From NCBI RefSeq assembly GCF_003026475.1, contig NZ_PYMC01000018.1, positions 18,551 to 82,550 of the forward strand: 64,000 bases of DNA, read 5' to 3'. Below the pieces are notes generated by a model. It was given only the letters and a program-made list of their open reading frames with translations. It did not search any database and was not told where the DNA came from. The DNA is from Photobacterium lipolyticum (GTDB taxonomy: Bacteria; Pseudomonadota; Gammaproteobacteria; Enterobacterales; Vibrionaceae). A program made the position numbers and the translations under genes. The stretch's first letter is position 1; each line of letters begins with the position of its first letter. Positions 1 to 9,621 of this stretch are shown here, piece after piece.

Positions 1-182
1 GGCAAAATTTTAACCTACGTAAGGTTTGCCGGAATGCACCAAGGTTTGCCCGTAAGGCCAAAGATGCAAGAGCACTACTGGAACTACTAGAAGAATACAA
101 TTGGATAATTCGACTACCTAAAGGAGTAGATATCGGCGGAAAACCAACAAAGGAGGCATGGAGGCTGACCAATGCTATTTGA
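1..182 (+). CDS. DUF3987-like protein, C-terminal end only
   Basis: An open frame runs in from the left edge and stops with TGA at 180-182, giving about 59 visible residues. The end reads as a helix rich in Ala/Leu/Glu, then EEYNWIIRLPKG, a short linker and a final KEAWRLTNAI. This layout (winged-helix-like helix, then a loop, then a strand ending near an Asn) resembles the C-terminus of DUF3987 proteins, which are primase/helicase-like proteins of phage satellites and genomic islands. The next gene's ATG lies inside this tail (11-bp overlap), so the two are probably translated together. Family assignment rests on a short tail and is tentative; the main domains are outside the window. Confidence 0.5.
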   Translation, partial: QNFNLRKVCRNAPRFARKAKDARALLELLEEYNWIIRLPKGVDIGGKPTKEAWRLTNAI

Positions 183-633
183 CCTTCAAAAAGCCATAGC
201 AAAGCAATCGGGGCAGTTATCTGCCCCAACTCAGGGTAAGCCTTTGATGGCAACCGCCATCGTGTCGCCAAATGTCGCCAATATGTCGCCACCGCAACAC
301 CCCGCCATTACTGAAAAGTCGCCGTTGTCGCCGTTGTCGCCACATCCAACAGGTTTAAATTTAGTCGAACATATTGATGGGGAGTGCTTGCCTACCCATC
401 ATTACCGAGCCGAAGAATTTCATGGTTATGGAAGTGATACAGAATGGATAGCCAAAAAGCTTAGGCAAGCCGCCCCCAGCAAACGACCACAACTTGCCGA
501 GGAGTATTCAAAGCATTACCTAATAGCATTTACAGAAGAACAGGTGGTTATAAAGAAAGAAGGTCGCGCACGGTTTCAGGCCAATAAATGGTTGAGAAAA
601 GCTATCTGTAATATGCAGTCGCCTTTTTATTAA
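172..633 (+). CDS. hypothetical island protein, 153 aa
   Basis: I do not recognise a family. The gene overlaps the end of the preceding DUF3987-like gene by 11 bp, the usual arrangement of small partner genes in satellite-like islands. Residues 30-60 are Ser/Pro-rich, encoded by several in-frame TGTCGCC repeats (about 265-345), and look like a flexible linker. The C-terminal half (residues 75-153) is charged and helical, with a Lys/Arg-rich stretch near KKEGRARFQANKWLRK that could contact nucleic acid. No transmembrane segment or signal peptide is visible. A role next to a replication-type protein is inference from context only. Confidence 0.55.
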   Translation: MLFDLQKAIAKQSGQLSAPTQGKPLMATAIVSPNVANMSPPQHPAITEKSPLSPLSPHPTGLNLVEHIDGECLPTHHYRAEEFHGYGSDTEWIAKKLRQAAPSKRPQLAEEYSKHYLIAFTEEQVVIKKEGRARFQANKWLRKAICNMQSPFY

Positions 634-689
634 CCTAAAACATCAAGTTATAGCCTGTTTTTCGTACTAAGCAAAAGAGGATCACAGTA

Positions 690-1310
690 ATGTCTACAGA
701 GCGAACCAGATCTTACACAGAACAATATTTTCGTATATCAGCGAAAACTTTTCGCCCAATGCTAAACGCCAATCCAGGAATCTACAGAGTAGGCAATAGT
801 AACCTGGGACAAGAACACCAAATATTCAGGCTGATAGTTTCAAGCAATTGGGGCCGAGCGATGATTTTCAACATCCAAAGTCGTAAACACCTCATTCCAT
901 TAAAGCTGGATAACCGAAGTGCTAGCAATAAGCTATATCTAGTTTGCCCTTATTGCTCCAGGCAACGACAGCACCTTTACGCGGTATCAGAAGCATATGC
1001 CTGCCGCACTTGCTTGAAACTTAGCTACGCTTGCCAGAGCGAATGCAAACTGGAACGCTTAGCCAGAAAAATTCGTGACATTCGTAAAAGCATATGGGGC
1101 GCTAGTTGCCCCGGATTGAATAACCTTTGTGATAACTCTTTTCTATGGCCAAAACCTAAATGGATGCGTTATAACACCTTTGATACTGCTACCGCAAAGT
1201 TAAGGCTGCTTGAGAGGCAGTATTTGAAGCTATCACTCGAGCAGTTTGATCGGATGTTTGGGGAGGTGGGTAAACAAGAACCGGTTAATAAAAATATGGA
1301 TGTTAACTGA
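690..1310 (+). CDS. zinc-ribbon accessory protein, 206 aa
   Basis: A soluble basic protein with one clear four-cysteine cluster: CPYC at residues 90-93, then CRTC about 20 residues later, followed by LSYACQSE. This CxxC...CxxC-LxYxSQ-like pattern occurs in small hypothetical proteins of plasmids, integrative elements and phage islands. The rest is Arg/Lys-rich and helical. A ribosome-binding AGAGG lies about 10 bases before the ATG. It is separated from the upstream gene by 56 bp and has the same AT-rich base use as the island. DNA or RNA binding through the zinc ribbon is plausible but not shown by the sequence. Confidence 0.55.
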   Translation: MSTERTRSYTEQYFRISAKTFRPMLNANPGIYRVGNSNLGQEHQIFRLIVSSNWGRAMIFNIQSRKHLIPLKLDNRSASNKLYLVCPYCSRQRQHLYAVSEAYACRTCLKLSYACQSECKLERLARKIRDIRKSIWGASCPGLNNLCDNSFLWPKPKWMRYNTFDTATAKLRLLERQYLKLSLEQFDRMFGEVGKQEPVNKNMDVN

Positions 1311-1591
1311 CAAAGCCTGCCACATAATATGTACTGATCAGACTTAATCTGTCTTAATTAGGTCCCATTTTCATTTAGAGCCGTGACTCATTCACAACTT
1401 GTTTATGTGATTTTGTCATACTTTACTTATATCTGTGGGCGTACTCGTCTTAGAAAGTTCGTGGTAACTTTTTAGTGAGTTAATCGAGGTTGAAAAGCCT
1501 AAATATGCAAATAAACATTATTTATTACTGTATGGGGCTATTTATTAGCCACAAATGTATATTTAAGCTTCTCATTGCCTTGATTACCGTT

Positions 1592-4500
1592 TTAAAAGTG
1601 CTCTGTTATGTAGTTATGCAGAGCTTTACCTTCAAGTAAATCATTCGAAAGACCATTTCTCACGTAGAACTCTTTGTCTTCTAAGAAGCAAGGCGTATTA
1701 GATGCAGTACAGTTAACCCTCAGCACTGATTTTCTATCCACTGTAATTATGGTGGGATCAATTAGTGGGTAGAAGTCTCGACCAATCTTGGCTTTCAAGT
1801 TATTTTTGATATTTAACAGATACTTGTCATTGTTTTTGAAAAACTTACGAACTTCTGTATCAACCCCTAGCACTGTTCCATCATTAACACCGATTAGCAA
1901 GTTACCACCTTCGGAATTTAAGAAACCTACAATTGTTTTTAATGCAGATTTCTCAATGTGACTCTCTTGAGATTGCTTTTTCACATCCATTGAGAAAGTC
2001 TGTTTGAACTCAAGGAGTTTTGACTCACCGTCGAGAATAAGTAGCTTAATTTGATCTTCTTCACTGGTATTGCTTGATGACAGTTTCTTATAAACTTTCT
2101 TCATCAAGTTTTTAGATGCCATTGTTCTGAATTCAGCATCCCCCATTAGACGTGTGAATATGTCTTCGTTACCATCCATTCGGTCGATAACTAGTCCTTC
2201 AAATGCCTTTTCAAAGATACTTTCAAAGTCACTCATGGAGTTAGCTTGAGCTGCTTGTTTTAGATCTTCATCAGCATTAGCTTCAGCTTCAATTTGATCG
2301 AAGAATAGTTGGTCTGCTTCTGTGAACTCAGTACCAAATCGGTCATTAAGAATTTTAATCAACTCAGACAACGCAATGTCTTCTTCCGTTGTTTTGCCTG
2401 TTCCTACTTCACTTGCCCCTTTAAGTGGGTCTGCCGATCCCGGTTCAAGATTAATTGAACCTTCGCTTATTTTCTGAAGTCTGTAATATTCAAGCTCTAC
2501 ATCTTCATCTAATTTATACCCCGGGCCCGAAGCATCTCTTGGTAACTTAGTCAGTAAAAAGCGCAAATATGTATAAAGCCTTTCTAAATCAGAGTCTTGG
2601 TAAGGCATGACTTGAGATAAAAAACTGTACATATTTCTAAAATTCACTAATAACGATTTAAACTCAGCTTGTTCTTCTTCAGCAAGCTCTTTGTAGCGTT
2701 CAATCGCTAAATCAAGAATACCGTTCATCTTGGCATGATCGTGTACGGACTCTTTTCGTTTTGGAGCAAAATAGACCTTACAAAAATCATTTATTTCCAG
2801 CGTAAATATGATTTGAAATTCTTCAATTTGTCCTTGTAGTCGGTATAAATGATGAGGGTCAGTTAACTCTTCCGCTTCTGTGACTTTGTAGAAAGGTTTA
2901 AATGCTTTGTAGATCTCTTCTTGTTTATTTCTAAAGTCCAAAACAAAGGTATCTTCTTTTCCCGCAGCCATACGATTTAAGCGTGATAACGTTTGAACTG
3001 CCTGAATTCCAGATAGTTTTTTATCAACATACATGGTGTGTAAAAACGGTTGATCAAATCCGGTTTGATATTTTTCAGCTACCAACAAAACTTGATACTC
3101 GTTGGTAGAAAACTCTTCTGGTAATTGCTTTTCAGGGATACCATTATTCATAGCAACTTCGGTATAGCTTTTACCAGGCGCATCTGGGTCATCTACTGTG
3201 CCAGAGAACGCAACAAGCGATTTCACATCGTCGTAACCTTTGTCATTTATATACTTATCAAAAGCTTGCTTATAACGTACGGCATGTAACCGTGAGTCAG
3301 TCACCACCATAGCTTTGGCACGACCACCAATTTTATGTTTTACATGAGTACGAAAATGCTCAACCATTACTTCCGTTTTTTGCGATATGTTGTGGGCGTG
3401 CAAGGTTAAGAATCTGGCTAAAGCTCGAGCTGCTTTTTTTCGCTCAACGTGTTTATCGTCTTCCGCTGTTTGAGTGATCTTAAAATAAGTCTCATACGTG
3501 GTGTAACTTGCTAACACATCGAGAATAAATTTCTCTTCTATCGCTTGGCGCATAGTGTAATTGTGAAAAGGTGATTTCCCATTTTTACCCGGCTCATCGA
3601 ATATTTTTTTCGTTTTGTATTTAGGTGTTGCGGTAAATGCGTAAAAGCTAATATTCTCCTGTTTCCCACGTCGTAACATAGTGCGGATCACTTCGTCTTC
3701 TTCGTCATCCTCACCATGTTCAGCAATGTATTCAGTAGCTTTTTCTTCAATACCTTGTTTATTAAGTACATACTTCATATCCATGGCCGTCTCGCCTGAC
3801 TGTGAACTATGCGCTTCATCCACAATTACTGCAAATCGCTTACCTGTGGTATCAAGGTGAATTGAATCTTCGCCTTCTTCCTCTTTAAGCTTTTCTATGG
3901 TCTCTGTTACAAAAGGGAATTTTTGTACGGTAGTAATGATAATTGGCGTGCCACTTGCTAACGCTTTAACCAACTGACGAGTGTCCTCATCAATTTTCAC
4001 CACAACACCTTGCTTATGATCAAATTGATAAATGGTGTCTTGCAGTTGTTGGTCGAGTACTTTTCTGTCTGTTACTACAACAATTGAATGAAATATTTTT
4101 TCGTCGTCTTGGTCATGCAAGCTAGATAAACGATGCGCTAACCATGCAATAGAATTTGATTTACCAGAGCCCGCAGAGTGTTGAACTAAGTAATTCTTAC
4201 CTGCGCCGTGTTCTTTTGAATGACTGATTAAATTGCGCACCACGTCTAACTGATGATAGCGCGGGAAGATCATGGTTTCTTTCTTAACTTTTTTGATCAC
4301 ACCATCTTTCAGGATCTTCTTTTCTTCAACTTGTAAGTGCATAAACTTACTAAGAATGTCCAATAAGCTATCGCTTTTTAAAACGTTACGCCACAAGTAA
4401 GCCGTCCGGTAGCCACCATCTTTTGCCGGTGGGTTACCCGCGCCTTCATTGAAGCCTAAATTAAACGGTAAGAAGAAGGTTTTTTTGCCACTTAAATGCG

Positions 4501-5101
4501 TGGTCATGAAAGCCAAATCTTGGTCTAACGCAAAATGCACCAATGCCCGCGTTTTAAATTGAAATAGCTTTTCATTCGGCTCTCGATCATCTCTGTATTG
4601 CTTCTTAGCATCTTCAACTGTTTGACCAGAAAGCGGATTTTTTAACTCGATAGTGATAACAGGTAGGCCATTTAAAAAAATCACTAAATCAATTGATTTG
4701 GTATTATCACTAGAAAAATAGAGCTGGCGGGTAACAGATAATACGTTTTGGTTATACAGCGCTAGGGTGTCTTCATTTAAATTATTATTTGGCAAGAAAT
4801 ACGCTGTTTTAAGCTTTTTACCGTAACACTTAAATCCGTAACGCAGTACATTTAGCATCCCTTGAGTCTCAAGGTGTTTCGTTAGGTCGGCCAAAACCAT
4901 AGCAGCGGTATTATCACCATGGATCTTTTCTAATGCTTGCCATGTTTTTGATTGTGTTTCTTTAATAAATTCAATAAACCGCTTGGGTTCTAGTGCCATG
5001 CCAGTATCATAATCAGCTGAATCACCTTTAATGTACTTATCATTTTCAACAAGGTGATATTCAATGGCATCTTCTAAGCGATCTTCAGTATGCTTTTTCA
5101 T
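1592..5101 (-). CDS. hsdR: type I restriction enzyme HsdR subunit with C-terminal AlbA_2 domain
   Basis: Motor and nuclease subunit of a type I restriction-modification complex; it translocates DNA and cuts unmethylated DNA. Visible in order: N-terminal nuclease domain with Asp138 and ELK at 152-154 followed by a QxxxY-like helix; Walker A HSAGSGKSN near 308-316; DEAH at 428-431; FTATP; then helicase motifs with QTGFDQP and QTLSRLNR. After a helical region there is an extra block, about residues 1024-1150, with ESKLLEFKQTF, IVGFLNSEGGNLLIGV and EFYVRNG. These are hallmarks of AlbA_2/Schlafen-type putative nucleic-acid-binding domains. That C-terminal fusion is unusual for HsdR. Last gene of the hsdM-hsdS-accessory-hsdR operon; an AAGGA sits before the ATG at 5101. 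Confidence 0.95.
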   Translation of the reverse strand: MKKHTEDRLEDAIEYHLVENDKYIKGDSADYDTGMALEPKRFIEFIKETQSKTWQALEKIHGDNTAAMVLADLTKHLETQGMLNVLRYGFKCYGKKLKTAYFLPNNNLNEDTLALYNQNVLSVTRQLYFSSDNTKSIDLVIFLNGLPVITIELKNPLSGQTVEDAKKQYRDDREPNEKLFQFKTRALVHFALDQDLAFMTTHLSGKKTFFLPFNLGFNEGAGNPPAKDGGYRTAYLWRNVLKSDSLLDILSKFMHLQVEEKKILKDGVIKKVKKETMIFPRYHQLDVVRNLISHSKEHGAGKNYLVQHSAGSGKSNSIAWLAHRLSSLHDQDDEKIFHSIVVVTDRKVLDQQLQDTIYQFDHKQGVVVKIDEDTRQLVKALASGTPIIITTVQKFPFVTETIEKLKEEEGEDSIHLDTTGKRFAVIVDEAHSSQSGETAMDMKYVLNKQGIEEKATEYIAEHGEDDEEDEVIRTMLRRGKQENISFYAFTATPKYKTKKIFDEPGKNGKSPFHNYTMRQAIEEKFILDVLASYTTYETYFKITQTAEDDKHVERKKAARALARFLTLHAHNISQKTEVMVEHFRTHVKHKIGGRAKAMVVTDSRLHAVRYKQAFDKYINDKGYDDVKSLVAFSGTVDDPDAPGKSYTEVAMNNGIPEKQLPEEFSTNEYQVLLVAEKYQTGFDQPFLHTMYVDKKLSGIQAVQTLSRLNRMAAGKEDTFVLDFRNKQEEIYKAFKPFYKVTEAEELTDPHHLYRLQGQIEEFQIIFTLEINDFCKVYFAPKRKESVHDHAKMNGILDLAIERYKELAEEEQAEFKSLLVNFRNMYSFLSQVMPYQDSDLERLYTYLRFLLTKLPRDASGPGYKLDEDVELEYYRLQKISEGSINLEPGSADPLKGASEVGTGKTTEEDIALSELIKILNDRFGTEFTEADQLFFDQIEAEANADEDLKQAAQANSMSDFESIFEKAFEGLVIDRMDGNEDIFTRLMGDAEFRTMASKNLMKKVYKKLSSSNTSEEDQIKLLILDGESKLLEFKQTFSMDVKKQSQESHIEKSALKTIVGFLNSEGGNLLIGVNDGTVLGVDTEVRKFFKNNDKYLLNIKNNLKAKIGRDFYPLIDPTIITVDRKSVLRVNCTASNTPCFLEDKEFYVRNGLSNDLLEGKALHNYITEHF

Positions 5102-5117
5102 TATCTATCCTTACCCC

Positions 5118-5726
5118 CTAACCAACTGTTTCTACGATAGCGTGCTCTAAATCACTAAGACTCATCCGGTCAATTTCTGAGTATAAATAATGTCTTATAG
5201 ATGGGTCTCGCGCTAAATACTCGTTAGCTGCATCTAAATAGGTAGCCGCCCGCTCGGGTGTACAATCAGTAACTAAGTACTTTGTTAGTTTTATTTTTCT
5301 TTTATGACCTGTATAAATATTGATGATTGAGTTTAACGCTCGGCACCAGTTTTCGCTGGCTTTGAGCTGAGCAACCACGCTTTCTGAATCTACCGATGTA
5401 TTTTTAAACTCTAGGCAATAGGCTTTAATTTGCTTTTTATCGAGTTGAAATATCACAAAATCGCAACGTTTTGACCAAGGCTTACCTTGATTATCCAGAA
5501 AATGAAACAACGGCTCATGATGTCCGCGTCGTACTTCCTTATCGAGTTTTATTGCAAAGACTTCACCAATATAGTTAAGCCTTACAATAAATTCTTTCTT
5601 CTTGCCGCCCACATCAATCTTTTCTTTTAGCACCAATTCTCCCGCATTTGGAATAGGCACAGCATAATGGGCGAGATTAAAATACGATTTTATATGATGA
5701 AAATATCCGTTTGCATCTAGTGCCAT
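5118..5726 (-). CDS. PD-(D/E)XK-like accessory protein in the hsd operon
   Basis: A 202-residue soluble protein between hsdS and hsdR. Its ATG overlaps the hsdS stop by one base (TAATG), so it is translationally coupled. I do not know a named family. Residues 86-125 show a nuclease-core pattern: KRCDFVIF (Asp89), then CLEFKNTS (Glu106, Lys108), then a helix with Gln120 and a downstream Trp. This D...ExK...Q spacing is that of PD-(D/E)XK nucleases. It could be an accessory endonuclease, a regulatory subunit or an anti-restriction safeguard; the sequence does not decide. The operon position argues for a role tied to the type I system rather than a passenger. Confidence 0.7.
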   Translation of the reverse strand: MALDANGYFHHIKSYFNLAHYAVPIPNAGELVLKEKIDVGGKKKEFIVRLNYIGEVFAIKLDKEVRRGHHEPLFHFLDNQGKPWSKRCDFVIFQLDKKQIKAYCLEFKNTSVDSESVVAQLKASENWCRALNSIINIYTGHKRKIKLTKYLVTDCTPERAATYLDAANEYLARDPSIRHYLYSEIDRMSLSDLEHAIVETVG

Positions 5727-7054
5727 TATGCGCCAGCCTTAGGTATTTCCACCTCACGTACATCGATTTTACCCGTAACAGCTGAAGTGATAAGTGCTGA
5801 GCGGTATTCTTCTAATTTTGATACGGATCGTAGAGAAACGTCTATACTCTTTTCTATTTGCTTCAACTCGGATGAAATATGAGCAACAATTTTCTTCTGC
5901 TCATTTTTAGGTGGCACCAATATCTTAAAGGAACCAAGCGATTCTCTATTTATCTTTGGCATAGCCACTCGCATAGATTCAAGAACAGCATACTGAAAGA
6001 AGTATTTACTCAGCATCATATAGAACAAAAAGAGAGGCGATAATTCTTCTTCTGTTCTGATTGCATACATATCAGCACTACACAACCCTTGGCTAGGCGC
6101 AATACATAGTTTGTTTAATTCTGGGCGAATTTTGCTGTATAAAATATCTCCTTTCTCAAAAAGGTATTTTCCGCTAATTGCGCCTTGTTCCTTAGCTGAA
6201 ACTAATTCTATTAGTCGCCCAGAATTTTTTTCAATATGATCAGGTGCTATTAATGGCAGACTTTCATAGTCTGGTCCGGTTGGGTCTACTTGCCCGCTGA
6301 CGACTCTACAACGATCTTTAAACTGCATTTCTCTCCAATGTGCTGGAATACCTCCCAACCAATCAACGCCAGATGGTTTGAGTTTAGCGTTTTTATCTAG
6401 ACCGTTGGTCACCGCTTTAGTGATCATCGCGATACGCTTTTCTTCAAGCTTTTCAATAAGCATTTTTTTCTTTTCAATCAGCCTATCGATTTGTTGGGTT
6501 TTGAAGTCAAGGAAGGCAGCTATTTGTTGTTGTTCTTCAATAGAAGGAACAGGAAATCTAATTGCACCTAACTTTTCACCTGTTAAATGAGCTATCGTCG
6601 CTTTATTGCAAAGGATATCAAACCAACCAGTATCAGAAATATTTCTTAGCATGTAACAAAAATAGTTAATGTCTCCTAACTCTTTATTACGTACTCTGTG
6701 CAAAGCATTTTGAATAATAGCTGGCTCCTTCAACTGTCTTAATATGGAAGCTCTACCTACTTCGCCACCTTCACAAATTAAAAGGTCACCTTCGCGCACG
6801 GAATATTTATTTATATCTTTTTTAGATGCAAACATTTTTGGCAAGTTTTCAGTTTCAACACCATTCCACTTCACGTGTTGAGCTTTTAGATACGGATATT
6901 CAACATCGTTCAAGCTCTGTTGTTTAGGTTGAAGCATCTTTCCTAATTGAATATCAAAGCAAAACTTTACTAAAGTATCCTTCCACTCAGAAGGAATTTT
7001 TGATAACCAACCAATATTAGTTGGTCTATATTTTGGGTAAGGATTAGCGTGCAT
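5726..7054 (-). CDS. hsdS: type I restriction-modification specificity subunit HsdS
   Basis: DNA-recognition subunit that tells HsdM and HsdR which bipartite sequence to bind. The layout is typical: two target-recognition domains (about residues 15-160 and 220-390), each followed by a helical spacer that includes EEQQQIAAFLDFKTQQID near 170 and NEQKKIVAHISSELKQIE near the end. The protein starts with KYRPTNIGWLSKIPSEW, and the second half repeats this as LKPSGVDWLGGIPAHW. I chose the ATG at 7054, which overlaps the hsdM TGA by one base and follows a strong GGAGGTGG; a TTG three bases upstream is in frame but less likely. About 442 residues, normal length. Confidence 0.95.
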   Translation of the reverse strand: MHANPYPKYRPTNIGWLSKIPSEWKDTLVKFCFDIQLGKMLQPKQQSLNDVEYPYLKAQHVKWNGVETENLPKMFASKKDINKYSVREGDLLICEGGEVGRASILRQLKEPAIIQNALHRVRNKELGDINYFCYMLRNISDTGWFDILCNKATIAHLTGEKLGAIRFPVPSIEEQQQIAAFLDFKTQQIDRLIEKKKMLIEKLEEKRIAMITKAVTNGLDKNAKLKPSGVDWLGGIPAHWREMQFKDRCRVVSGQVDPTGPDYESLPLIAPDHIEKNSGRLIELVSAKEQGAISGKYLFEKGDILYSKIRPELNKLCIAPSQGLCSADMYAIRTEEELSPLFLFYMMLSKYFFQYAVLESMRVAMPKINRESLGSFKILVPPKNEQKKIVAHISSELKQIEKSIDVSLRSVSKLEEYRSALITSAVTGKIDVREVEIPKAGA

Positions 7055-9390
7055 CAAACCACCTCCGCTAACATATCGATAATCTCTTTTTCTAGGCCTT
7101 TAATATCGGCTTCGATGTCTTCTAGCTTACGAGGTGGTTCGTATTCGTAGAAATGGCGGTTAAATGGAATTTCGTAACCAAGTTTAATCTTGCTGTGATC
7201 AATCCATGCATCTGGGCGATACGGTAATACCTCTTGCTCTAAGTACTCTTCACAATGGTCTTTCACTAAAACCAGCAGTGCAGTTTTATCGACCTTACCT
7301 TTGTTTAGCTTTTTGTTTTCATAATCAAGTGGCAACGGTAGTGGGATATCTTTAGGTAAAGGTACATTTTCGGTGTCACGTAAGTCACCGTCAGCCTCTT
7401 TGTTGCCTTTAGCATCTAAGCATTCATCTGCTGTTGGGTCTTTTTCACCAAGGCTACCCGGTGCCAATAGTGCTTTTTTAAGAGGACTATCTAACTTAAT
7501 TGGGCTAGCGGCAAACGCTTTACTTAGCACTTGTTCAAAATCTTTACGGTTTTTAATTAGCTGCGCATCGGCAAAGTTTAGTTTAAGCTTTGCTAACACA
7601 TCTAAAATGTTATTTTGTAACTTTATACCTTCGGCAATTTCTTCTGCTTTAATTTCTTTATTCTTGCGCTTTTTACTTTCGGCTAAGCCAATGAAATAGC
7701 CGCTTTCTTTGAATGCATCGATACGCTCTTGATTGACGGTAAAGTTAAGGCGAAGTGGTCTATCAACAGTAATTTTCAAGTAACCAAATTTTTGGTTTTT
7801 AAATATCTTACTGACGGTCACGACCTTGTCCATACCTCGTACTTTATTCTTCGGCAGTTCAACATTGGTATTGATGTCTGACAGTATGCGCGTGTCTTCA
7901 TCTTTAAAGTCAGCATAAATTTGTGTCAGCATGCTGATATGATCTGGCTCGTTTTTATTGCTTTCACTCGGACCTTCGCCAATTTTTTTACGTTTATCAC
8001 CTAACGACTTTTTCATTTTCCACGCAAAGTCAGTGCCGTTGATTAGTTGCACTTTTCCTTGGCGATTCGACGTATTGTCGCTGCCATCAGACTTACGGTT
8101 AGAGACTATCCAGATATAGGTATTGATACCTGTGTTATAAAACAATTGGTCAGGTAATGCGACAATCGCTTCAAGCATGTCGTTTTCAATAATGAAGCGG
8201 CGCATGTTACTTTCACCACTCTCTGCATCACCAGTGAATAACGGCGAGCCATTGAATACGATGGCAATACGTGAGCCACTTGCTTCATCTTCTTCATTAT
8301 TGTGCAGTGGAAATTGTTTCGGTGGGTTTTGCATTTTGGACATCATGTGCATTAAGAAAAGCAATGCACCATCATTAATACGTGGTAAGCCTGCACCAAA
8401 GCGACCTTTAAAACCGAATTTTTCATGCTCGTTGGTGACATAATCTTTCTCTGGTTTCCACTCCACACCAAATGGCGGGTTAGCAGCCATATAGTCAAAG
8501 CGCATATCTGGGTGACCATCACCATCGACTCGGTCATCGCGGTCAATACCTGTGCCCAAAGTGTCACCGAAGACAATGTTTTCAGCTTCTTCACCTTTGA
8601 TCATTAAGTCAGAGCCACAGATAGCAAATGATTCTGGGTTATACTCTTGACCGAAAAGCTCTATATTGGCTTTTTTATTCTGTTCGAGGATTTCTTTTTC
8701 TGCTTCTGAGAGGATGCCACCAGTACCACAAGCAGGGTCGTATATTTTAATACGCTTACCTGCGGTATAAATTTGCTCTTCACCAGTAAACATTAGATTG
8801 ACGATAAGCTTAACTACTTCACGGGGCGTAAAGTGGTCACCAGCCTCTTGGTTTGCTTGTTCGTTAAAGCGTCGTACGAGGTCTTCGAATATGTAACCCA
8901 TATCCGAGTTACTCACCTTTTTGGGATGAAAATCAACACCTTCAATTTTTTCAAATACTTGGAATAAGCGGTTTGCTTCTTCCAAACGTTCAATTTCTTG
9001 GTCGAAACGGAACTTTTCTAAGATAAGTCGTGCACGGGTAGAAAAACCTGCAATGTACTTATTAAGGTTTGAGGCAAGATTATCTGGGTCACCTTTTAGC
9101 TTTTTAAAGGTGAAGCCACTGGTATTGAAAAACTGTGTTTTAAACTTGTGATTGATCGACTTTTCAATGACTTCAACTTTATTTTCAAGCTTTTCATACT
9201 TTGCAGATAGTGCTTCATACTCTTTGTGCACTTGGTCAACATTGCCTTCCAGAACACAATCAAGGCGGCGAAGCACTGTAAATGGGATCATCACGCGTCG
9301 ATACTGTGCTGGCAAGTATGGGCCGCGCAGTAAGTTAGCAATATCCCATACGAGATCAGAGTTCTTTTTTATTTGATTTTGGTTTTTCAT
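7054..9390 (-). CDS. hsdM: type I restriction-modification DNA methyltransferase HsdM
   Basis: N6-adenine methyltransferase subunit, which modifies the host sequence and forms the core of the complex. The N-terminal HsdM_N helical domain covers about residues 10-160. The catalytic domain follows with GDHFTPREVV near 184, the SAM-binding DPACGTGG at 218-225 and the catalytic NPPFG at 304-308. At 778 residues it is longer than classical HsdM (about 520) because of a C-terminal extension ending in a charged coiled-coil (DIEADIKGLEKEIIDMLAEVV-like). It is the first gene of the operon. The ribosome-binding site is weak (GAGATAAC), which would limit expression. No internal stop or frameshift is visible. 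Confidence 0.95.
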   Translation of the reverse strand: MKNQNQIKKNSDLVWDIANLLRGPYLPAQYRRVMIPFTVLRRLDCVLEGNVDQVHKEYEALSAKYEKLENKVEVIEKSINHKFKTQFFNTSGFTFKKLKGDPDNLASNLNKYIAGFSTRARLILEKFRFDQEIERLEEANRLFQVFEKIEGVDFHPKKVSNSDMGYIFEDLVRRFNEQANQEAGDHFTPREVVKLIVNLMFTGEEQIYTAGKRIKIYDPACGTGGILSEAEKEILEQNKKANIELFGQEYNPESFAICGSDLMIKGEEAENIVFGDTLGTGIDRDDRVDGDGHPDMRFDYMAANPPFGVEWKPEKDYVTNEHEKFGFKGRFGAGLPRINDGALLFLMHMMSKMQNPPKQFPLHNNEEDEASGSRIAIVFNGSPLFTGDAESGESNMRRFIIENDMLEAIVALPDQLFYNTGINTYIWIVSNRKSDGSDNTSNRQGKVQLINGTDFAWKMKKSLGDKRKKIGEGPSESNKNEPDHISMLTQIYADFKDEDTRILSDINTNVELPKNKVRGMDKVVTVSKIFKNQKFGYLKITVDRPLRLNFTVNQERIDAFKESGYFIGLAESKKRKNKEIKAEEIAEGIKLQNNILDVLAKLKLNFADAQLIKNRKDFEQVLSKAFAASPIKLDSPLKKALLAPGSLGEKDPTADECLDAKGNKEADGDLRDTENVPLPKDIPLPLPLDYENKKLNKGKVDKTALLVLVKDHCEEYLEQEVLPYRPDAWIDHSKIKLGYEIPFNRHFYEYEPPRKLEDIEADIKGLEKEIIDMLAEVV

Positions 9391-9621
9391 TTAGTTATCT
9401 CAGCAAAAAATTAGCTCAAACTTAAGAATGGTCGTTCGTTGAACATAGTCTTTTGGGCTAAGTATTAGACTACGTAAGATGGGCGATGTTCAACTGTATC
9501 CAAATCCGAAAAATGAGATTATACGCTCAAATTTAAGTTGTTTATACTGATGTGTTAGAAATGAATTTGGTGCTATTAATTGAAAGCGAAGCTTTTGTAT
9601 AAGCTACCTACATCGCTCTAG
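9391..9621. other. intergenic region upstream of hsdM
   Basis: AT-rich, about 230 bp, containing the hsdM promoter region by position. I see no confident promoter boxes, RNA gene or protein fragment. Confidence 0.4.

Noticed and set aside
259..345. Repeated TGTCGCC units as a possible CRISPR or regulatory repeat
   Set aside because: Units are short, unevenly spaced and in frame with the Ser/Pro-rich linker of the 153-aa gene.
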